The position numbers were made by a program, and so were the translations under genes. DNA of 64,000 nt from Oxalobacteraceae sp. CFBP 13730. GTDB lineage: Bacteria > Pseudomonadota > Gammaproteobacteria > Burkholderiales > Burkholderiaceae_D. Shown in pieces: positions 61,459 through 64,000 of the stretch; position 1 is the stretch's first letter, and every line of letters starts with the position of its first letter. Under the pieces are notes generated by a model, which saw only the letters and a program-made list of their open reading frames with translations, ran no database searches and was not told the DNA's origin. The stretch is from positions 992,001 through 1,056,000 of the forward strand of contig JACYUQ010000002.1 in assembly GCA_014841835.1 (NCBI GenBank). The letters run 5' to 3'.

Positions 61459-63138
61459 ATGACTTTCGCACTGCTCCCGTCTCGCCTTCGCCACGCCTGG
61501 CTGCGCGCCTTCCTCGCCATCGTGTGCCTGCTGGGCGCCCTGCCGGCCAACGCCGACTGCACGGTGGCCGGCGCCTGCATCACCGCCGGCCCGCGCCTGG
61601 CCAGCGTCGACACCGGCAAGAGCGCCCTGCTCGGCCCGCTGCTGGGTGGCATGCTCGGCACCGGTACCTCGCTCAATGCAGTCGACTGGAATGCGCTGGC
61701 CGGCGGCAACCTGAACCTGCTCAGTTTCCTGAACATGCTGCAGACCAACCTGGGCGTATCGACCCCGGCGCAGGCGCTGGGCGCCAACGTCACGCTGGCG
61801 CAGGTCGCCAATGCACTGGCGGTCCAGGCGCAGGCCGAGGCCAGGCCGCAGCTGGCGGGGGCGTTGTCCGGCCTGGCCTCGCAACTCAATGGCGTGGGCG
61901 GCACCGTACGCCTGGGCGACCTGCTCCAGGTCACGGCCGACACCGGGTCGCTCGGCACCAGCACGGTCAATGCGCTCGACATGTTCACCGGCCTGGTCCA
62001 GCTGTACAACCGCCGCAACGTGCTGACCACACCGCAGCCGGTCGGCATCTCGGGTGGCCTCTTGGGCGCGACCGGTGTGGTCAACCACCTGCAACTGTAC
62101 GCGCAGGTGATCGAGCCGCCGGTGTACGTGTGCGGCCCGACCGGCTCGACCTTCCATTCGGCCGCGATCCGCCTCAAGCTCAAGATGGACCTGGTATCGC
62201 TGGCGCCGGCCACCAATTCGCTGGTCGGACTGGGCCTGCTGCAAAGCGCGTCGGTCGCCATCGGCAAGCTCGACGTGTACGTGGAAGTCGCGCGCGGCCA
62301 GGGCAGCTTGACCGCCGTGGACGCTGCCACCAGGGCCGTCACGCTGCAGGTGGCGCCTGGCGTGTCCGACATCTTCATCGGCAAGATCGACGACAGCGTG
62401 TTCTTCAACCGCAGCCGCGCAATCCTCGACGCGGACGTCGACTTCGGCACCATCGGTTCGCTCCAGGCCGCAGCGCTGGGGCTGGTGTCGGTGAACATCC
62501 CGCTCGACATCAAGAGCATCGTGCGCGGCCAGGCGCCGTTCGCGACGAGCGTCACGATGTCGGGCACGTTCCCGCAAACGCGCACCGTGGCCTCGAGCAC
62601 GACGTTCATCACGAACGCGGCCAACAGCCTGGTGACAAACCTGCAGGTGCGCAGCATGCCTGCCCTGGGCGTGGTGCAGGGCGCAGTCGAACCGCTGGTC
62701 AAGACACTGGTCAAGAATGTGGTCAGCCCGCTGATCGCGCCGGTGCTGAGTGGCGTGGCCGATCCGCTGCTCAAGCTGCTCGGCATCGGCCTGGGCGAAA
62801 TCGTGGTGACGGTCGAAGGCATCTGCCAGACTTGTGACGACTTCAAGCTGACCAAGGCGGTCGACAAGGCCAACGCCACGCCGGGCAGCACGATCCTGTA
62901 TACGATCACGTTCCAGAACAGCGGCACCACGACGCTGACACAACTGAAGATCGAAGACAGCACACCGGCCTTTACGACTTACGCTGACAGCAGCTGCGGT
63001 ACGCTGCCCGCCAGTCTGGCCTGCACGGTGTCCGTCAAGCCCGACGTGGGCGCAAACGGCAAGGTCGAATGGGGGATCACGGGCACACTGGCGCCAGGGG
63101 CCAGTGGCACGGTCACAGTGACGGTAAAAGTGCAATAA
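61459..63138 (+). CDS. exported protein fusing a TadG-like region with a C-terminal DUF11 domain
   Basis: This 559-residue protein has a signal peptide (about 10-32, ending ANADC). A central region (about 100-420) has TVRLGDLLQVTADTG, STVNALDMFTGLVQL and LQLYAQVIEPPVY. These resemble the C-terminal part of TadG-like tight-adherence proteins, which have 'LGDLL ... VNALDL ... VIEPP' segments. A helical hydrophobic stretch (about 400-450: LVKTLVKNVVSPLIAPVLSG) follows, then a CxxC (CQTC). The C-terminal DUF11 domain (460-559) begins KAVDKANATPGSTILYTITFQN (motif PGSTILYTITFQN). It starts 14 bp after the barrel gene, so co-transcription is very likely. No enzymatic motif. Confidence 0.65.
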   Translation: MTFALLPSRLRHAWLRAFLAIVCLLGALPANADCTVAGACITAGPRLASVDTGKSALLGPLLGGMLGTGTSLNAVDWNALAGGNLNLLSFLNMLQTNLGVSTPAQALGANVTLAQVANALAVQAQAEARPQLAGALSGLASQLNGVGGTVRLGDLLQVTADTGSLGTSTVNALDMFTGLVQLYNRRNVLTTPQPVGISGGLLGATGVVNHLQLYAQVIEPPVYVCGPTGSTFHSAAIRLKLKMDLVSLAPATNSLVGLGLLQSASVAIGKLDVYVEVARGQGSLTAVDAATRAVTLQVAPGVSDIFIGKIDDSVFFNRSRAILDADVDFGTIGSLQAAALGLVSVNIPLDIKSIVRGQAPFATSVTMSGTFPQTRTVASSTTFITNAANSLVTNLQVRSMPALGVVQGAVEPLVKTLVKNVVSPLIAPVLSGVADPLLKLLGIGLGEIVVTVEGICQTCDDFKLTKAVDKANATPGSTILYTITFQNSGTTTLTQLKIEDSTPAFTTYADSSCGTLPASLACTVSVKPDVGANGKVEWGITGTLAPGASGTVTVTVKVQ

Positions 63139-63156
63139 TGCACCATTTCCCATCAC

Positions 63157-63208
63157 CACAAGTTACAATGAAGAAACGACTTATCGCGTTTCACTATCGT
63201 AACTTGTG
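63157..63208. repeat. perfect 10-bp inverted repeat with 32-nt spacer
   Basis: CACAAGTTAC at 63157-63166 and its exact complement GTAACTTGTG at 63199-63208. It could be a paired operator or an RNA stem. The right arm merges with an extended -10-like TGTGATAAT (63205-63213). Confidence 0.6.
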
Positions 63209-63321
63209 ATAATTTGATAGATTGCTGACTTGCCTATGCGTATTAGTTGCGCATCCAGGCGGCTTGATTCGGCTTTTCCCGATGCGCTCTCACCATGAGG
63301 ACGCGGTCGGGAAGGTTGATC

Positions 63322-63343
63322 AGCCTCTGGTCGGGAGGCTTTT
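63322..63343 (+). terminator. terminator-like hairpin just before the HTH-receiver gene
   Basis: AGCCTC pairs with GAGGCT (7-nt loop), followed by TTTT, ending 23 bp before the start codon at 63367. It could terminate the DUF11 transcript, end a small RNA, or act as an attenuator for the next gene. The rest of 63139-63366 holds no gene. Confidence 0.5.
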
Positions 63344-63366
63344 AACTACCTGCACAATTCTATTAC

Positions 63367-63999
63367 ATGATATCGCACAGCAGCCCAGCGCCGGCGTCGG
63401 CCGACCCCGCTTCCGCAGAAGTCTGCTCGACCAAGGAGGCCGCGAGCCTGCTCGGCGTGTCGCACCGGACCGTGCAACTCTGGGTCGAAAGCGGCGTGCT
63501 GCAAGCCTGGAAAACCGCCGGCGGTCACCGCCGTATTCTGCTCACATCGGTGCACCGCCTGGTCGCGCAGCGCAATCATGCGGTAACTGGCGGTCAACCT
63601 GCGCCATCGCCCAATGTCAGGTCGGCACCCGCCGGCCGGCGCATCGTGATGGCCGACGACGATGCCACCCTGCTGCGCCTGTACGAGCTGGAAATCTCTG
63701 GCTGGGGACTGGCTGCGCAGCTGATCAAGGCGCGCGACGGTTTCGACGCGCTGATCCGGATCGGCGAAGCGCGGCCCGACCTCCTGATCAGCGACCTGAA
63801 CATGCCGGGCATGGATGGTTTCCGGATGGTGCGCACGCTGCGCGCCGACCCGCGCTACCGCAGCATGGCCATCATCGTCATCAGCGGACTCGATCGTGCG
63901 ACGATCACGTCGATGGGTCTGCCCGATGACATCCCGGTATTTTCCAAGCCGGTGCGCTTTCCTGAATTGCGCGACCGGATCGAACACATCTTCAGTGAC
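63367..63999 (+). CDS. fused excisionase/MerR-type HTH and response-regulator receiver protein, cut by window edge
   Basis: At least 211 codons are present and the frame runs off the right edge. Residues about 18-70 form an excisionase-family (MerR-like) DNA-binding domain: CSTKEAASLLGVSHRTVQLWVESGVLQAWKTAGGHRRI (diagnostic short pieces KEAASLLGVS, TAGGHRRI). A linker leads to a receiver domain from about 93: RIVMADDDATLLRLYE, phospho-acceptor Asp143 in LLISDLNMPGMDG, the Ser in IVISGLD and Lys in VFSKPV. The HTH precedes the receiver, the reverse of usual response regulators. It could regulate the adjacent surface-protein cluster; no partner kinase is next to it here. ATG 63367 has no strong ribosome-binding site. 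Confidence 0.8.
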   Translation, partial: MISHSSPAPASADPASAEVCSTKEAASLLGVSHRTVQLWVESGVLQAWKTAGGHRRILLTSVHRLVAQRNHAVTGGQPAPSPNVRSAPAGRRIVMADDDATLLRLYELEISGWGLAAQLIKARDGFDALIRIGEARPDLLISDLNMPGMDGFRMVRTLRADPRYRSMAIIVISGLDRATITSMGLPDDIPVFSKPVRFPELRDRIEHIFSD

Positions 64000-64000
64000 A

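Noticed and set aside
1..64000. tRNA, rRNA, insertion sequence, integrase or phage genes
   Set aside because: Looked for transposase-like or integrase-like reading frames, terminal inverted repeats and cloverleaf-type sequence by eye; none recognised. A tRNAscan/Infernal run would be decisive.

Overview
This window is a high-G+C chromosomal segment, densely packed with genes, from a Gram-negative, motile and probably facultatively respiring betaproteobacterium. The gene set points to Oxalobacteraceae (Massilia/Duganella/Telluria type): an Fnr-type [4Fe-4S] regulator, Aer-like soluble-PAS chemoreceptor genes, a Burkholderiales-type porin with a Bug/TctC binding protein, and large DUF11/SdrD-like exported proteins. 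This placement is inferred from family recognition, not from a search. No rRNA, tRNA, CRISPR array, insertion sequence or phage gene was recognised.

Layout. 1-5.5 kb: the edge of an aromatic-CoA (salicylyl/anthraniloyl-CoA) FAD monooxygenase gene, then two signalling proteins (a Cache hybrid histidine kinase and a PAS-GGDEF-EAL protein). 5.5-12.1 kb: Na+/H+ antiporter, topoisomerase IB, and a leftward group of acyl-CoA synthetase, SET-domain protein and nicotinate phosphoribosyltransferase. 12.2-13.7 kb: a compact module in which a membrane SPFH protein is flanked by two related ribbon-helix-helix (RHH) proteins, with a perfect 16-bp palindrome over the SPFH promoter. 13.8-20.2 kb: Fnr regulator, class A penicillin-binding protein, metallophosphoesterase, and a Fur-controlled catecholate-siderophore receptor. 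20.3-25.8 kb: an accessory-looking redox patch (relic of an SDR gene, NTF2-like protein, Old Yellow Enzyme, NmrA-like protein, two LysR regulators, a small exported protein). 25.9-37.9 kb: DUF885 peptidase, membrane proteins, ACR3-like carrier, HemN, an Aer-like chemoreceptor, YdjM-like and MAPEG proteins, Usp, a hemerythrin-like protein, flavin reductase and nitronate monooxygenase.

38.0-45.6 kb holds two catabolic units: Lrp regulator / D-amino-acid dehydrogenase / alanine racemase (alanine catabolism), and LysR / porin / Bug binding protein / glucarate dehydratase (D-glucarate uptake and dehydration). 45.6-54.2 kb: SOS-associated SRAP protein, a 1066-residue hybrid kinase with two receivers, and a leftward chemosensory operon MCP-cheR-cheD-(CheW)3 that has no cheA, cheY or cheB in view.

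54.5-63.1 kb is the most unusual region. Four consecutive rightward genes encode exported proteins of 183, 436, 1607 and 559 residues, each carrying at least one DUF11-like domain. The third ends in a probable outer-membrane beta-barrel. The fourth fuses a TadG-like region to DUF11. A perfect 10-bp hairpin separates the second gene from the third. Downstream lies a fused excisionase/MerR-type HTH plus receiver gene that runs off the right edge, behind a leader with a perfect inverted repeat and a terminator-like hairpin. I read this as a candidate cell-surface assembly system with its own regulator; that function is inference.

Many start codons were moved from the longest possible reading frame to the start supported by a ribosome-binding site or by the family's normal N-terminus, including several GTG and TTG starts.
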